A stretch of 64,000 nucleotides of DNA from Hansfordia pulvinata (Eukaryota; Ascomycota; Sordariomycetes; Xylariales), in NCBI GenBank assembly GCA_006538405.1, contig BJKQ01000007.1:806001-870000 (forward strand). The letters are read 5' to 3'. Shown here piece after piece: positions 61,679-64,000 of this stretch (position 1 is its first letter; each line of letters opens with the position of its first letter). Under the pieces are notes generated by a model, which was given only the letters and a program-made list of their open reading frames with translations, had not been told where the DNA came from and did not search any database. The translations under genes and the position numbers were made by a program.

Positions 61679-63076
61679 GATAGACCCCCCTTTCGGATCG
61701 AGACAAAGGGCTGCCGGCGCGACGATGCGACGTCGTCTTCTCTCCTGGGGTCACATGGGCTTATAATCCATCCGTGCCTATGAGTATTCGTACGTAAGAG
61801 TACCTAGCCTAACCCTCACAGCAACCGCCCGACCAGAATGGCCGACCTGTCTCTCCATCTGGCGCGCGTGCCGAGCTGTAACGGCGCCGAGGTCTTTTTC
61901 CTGATTTCGTCCGTCCGAGTATCGTACGCAGCGGTCTGCGTCTGTACGTAGGTACTCGTAGCGTAGCGACGAGGGTGCAAGGGCATGCCGGGAATGGCGG
62001 ACTGCCGGCGAGTACCTGGCATGGGTAGGGTAGGGTAGGTCTGCCGTGGCTCTCCTCGGCTCCCCATGTTACATGGCGCCTGTTCTGGGCAAACCGGTCA
62101 GGACGTTTGTGCGAGTACATACCTCCCCGGGCCGGCAGGGAGGGAGCGCAGTCGTCCGGCCCCTCCTCGGCTCGTCAGATTACATATCTGCTGCTGTGTC
62201 GGTTCTCTACGGACGATCCACTGTCGAAGGAGATCAGCTTCAAGACATGTATGGTCTCTGTTATTGTTGTTGTGGTTGTGGACCACGAGGCCAGCCTCAA
62301 AATGTCCGTAGCAGGTCTGTGGTCGATGAAGGAAGACAAGCTCGCCGGAGCATCTGTCTGGCCTCTGGGCTGATGCGGACCCTTCAAGGGGAGCCGCGCT
62401 GGCGCTTCCCGGGCCGCTGGAAAGAGGCCCGGGTCAAGCATCGCGGATACTGGACAACTCGCCCGTTACCTGTCCTGATGCTGGTTTCTCGCATTGATCT
62501 GGGCTATCAAGGACCACATTTTGCTTCCCGTGGAATCAGTTTGAGGGTGAGGTTTCGGGACTTGTCAATCAGTCCCCCGCTGGGCGAGGAGCATTTTCTA
62601 AACTTGCCGTGCACTCGGGGAGAACCTCTTGTTTATCATGCTGTAGACAAAGTTCAAGTTCCTGCGCGCTTTCTCGTAAGTCAGGTACACATCCGAGATC
62701 CGTCTCGAGATACCAATGTTCCCAGTGCGATATCTCACACGCCGTGTGGCTTTGGTGACTCAACCACATCATAACCCCCCCTCCTTCCTCCCTCCCCACG
62801 ACGTCAAGTTGACAACCCGATGCCGTTTCGCCAAAGTTTGCGCGTTTTGCGAGCATCTTTGCAAGTCGACCCTCCCGAGCCTCCTCAGCTGAACGCGCAA
62901 GCAAAACAACGACTCGGGCTATCCGGTCGGCTTCGAGGCTCGCGAGCCAGTGCCCACGACGACGGCACTACATGCGTCCGGTCGGCTTGGAGAAAAACTT
63001 GGTGGTGGTATCATTTCTATTCTCGTTTGCGTAGACAAAAGTGTTACAAAGTAGCTGACAGCATTCAGCAGCGCCA
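55883..63076. other. Gene-poor region, about 7 kb
   Basis: No frame has recognisable domains, consistent codon use or plausible gene structure. The first 400 bp are probably the acrB-like promoter. The exact spacer motif appears at 57099, 59865, 60409, 61530 and 61953. A (TAGG)n tract (61170-61184) and a (GA)n run (61638-61675) are present. No transposase, reverse transcriptase or paired terminal repeat was visible. The 347-codon frame at 60539-61582 (minus) contains translated microsatellite and is not accepted. Confidence 0.5.
61638..61675. repeat. (GA)n microsatellite
   Basis: A near-perfect dinucleotide run of about 38 bp in the gene-poor region. Confidence 0.9.
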
Positions 63077-63999
63077 TCACGCACCAAGCCGACCACCCCG
63101 CGCCTCCCTCGCCCGCCGCAGAGCCCGCTCGACGACCTCCCGGCCCGCGGGCCCGTGGACCGCGTCGGTCCACATGAGCCCCGAGAGCAGCATGTCGCGC
63201 GCGGCGCGCCACGAGCCGATCCCCAGGGCTGCCACCTCGGCGCGGACCGCCTCGTCGAGGAGCGCTTCGTCTCCACCCGGCGGGCTCGCCGGCGCCGAGG
63301 CGGCAGCTAGGGCTAGGTACACCCACAGGCGCAGCAGGGGCGGGGCCTCCTCGCTCAGCGCCACCGCCCGCCTTCTCCTCCTCTGCTCCTGCTCCTCGCC
63401 GCCCCCGCCCCGCCCCCGAAGAGGCCGCAGCGCAGGCGCTCGGCGACGGCGGCGCGGCTGGGGTCGTGGATGGTGGCGGCCGCGTCCCTCTCGCTCCCGC
63501 TGCTGCTGCCGAGGTACACGGAGACGGTGTAGGCCAGAAGGCCCAGGCGGACGGCGCCGTTGATGCCTTCGTCGTTGCTGTCGCCTTCGTCGCTCGCCTC
63601 CTCGAGGTGGAGCAGCCGGTACAGCGCGGAGACCATGGCCTCGTGGGCGAGGCTGGGGCGCACGGCGCGGCCGGTCTGGGCGGCGAGGTTGACGAGGCGC
63701 GAGAGGCGGCGCGCGTCGCGCCAGACGGCCTGGAGGCGGGGCCCCAGGCGGGCGGCGACAAAGGCGGAGGCGGCCTGTGCTGGAGCCGTTGGTGGTGGGC
63801 TGGCGGAGGGGGAGGAAAGGGGAAGAGAAGAAGAGGAAGGGGAAGTATGACCGGCATCACTGTTGTTCCCCGGGGAGGGCGCGGCGTCTTGTTCGTCGGC
63901 GGCCAAGTAGGGTGCCCACGAGGTCGTGTCCCGGAAGAAGCGCGGCCTCGTGCCGAAGCGTAGGGCGATACCGAGGTCCGCTCTTTTTTTGTTTCTCAT
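63077..63999 (-). CDS. Hypothetical protein, 5' end cut by the window edge
   Basis: Only the C-terminal part is present. Two adjoining frames make one helical, Ala/Leu/Arg-rich protein. The first has SFVAARLGPRLQAVW-like sequence, SLAHEAMVSALYRLLHLEEAS, GAVRLGLLAYTVSVYL and RAAVAERLRCGLFGGG. The second has RAVALSEEAPPLLRLWVYLALAA and SWRAARDMLLSGLMWTDAVHGPAG. The join lies in C/G runs at 63399-63418, with one base missing. The pattern loosely resembles the C-terminal region of fungal-specific transcription-factor-like proteins, which often follow a Zn2Cys6 domain; the assignment is tentative. The ATG at 63999 lies in an A-rich stretch that may be the end of an intron, so the true start is probably beyond the window. 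Confidence 0.5.
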
Positions 64000-64000
64000 C

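Overview
The window looks like nuclear DNA of a filamentous ascomycete (Pezizomycotina, most likely Sordariomycetes). Genes have short introns of about 55 to 190 bp with GTAAGT/GTGAGT-type donors and CTAAC/CTGAC-like branch sites. They are monocistronic, sit on both strands, are very GC-rich, and are separated by long AT-richer spacers full of microsatellites and G homopolymers. The proteins include fungal-specific families: an AcrB-type protein, a Zn2Cys6 regulator, and a MUG113/T5orf172-type GIY-YIG protein. No species can be named from sequence alone.

Layout. Positions 1-13.4 kb hold lineage-specific or secreted products: a small unknown ORF between two decayed direct repeats, an acidic low-complexity protein, two small secreted proteins, and a GIY-YIG/DUF1766 protein. 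Positions 14-38.6 kb hold conserved housekeeping genes: a UBL/two-TM ERAD-type protein divergent from mitochondrial phosphatidylserine decarboxylase (PSD1), the karyopherin KAP104, an L-asparaginase with C-terminal ankyrin repeats, a PP2A B56 regulatory subunit, and the TFIIIC subunit tau95/TFC1. Positions 39.5-51.9 kb look accessory: a short-chain dehydrogenase, a kinase-fold protein with a signal peptide, a nine-exon MFS drug:H+ antiporter and a seven-exon Zn2Cys6 transcription factor. An acrB-like gene follows at 52.9-55.9 kb, then about 7 kb with no supportable gene, then a gene cut by the right edge.

The strongest unexpected signal is about sequence integrity. Twelve frame breaks in nine genes, several of them highly conserved, all have the same polarity: one base is missing. 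Most lie in or next to G/C homopolymers. This points to consensus under-calling rather than pseudogenes. The exon structures given here carry the frame across these breaks; every affected gene sums to a whole number of codons once one base per break is allowed. A second signal is an eight-base motif, TACTCGTA/TACGAGTA, found at least 18 times and only in spacers. I found no tRNA, rRNA, CRISPR array or intact transposon.
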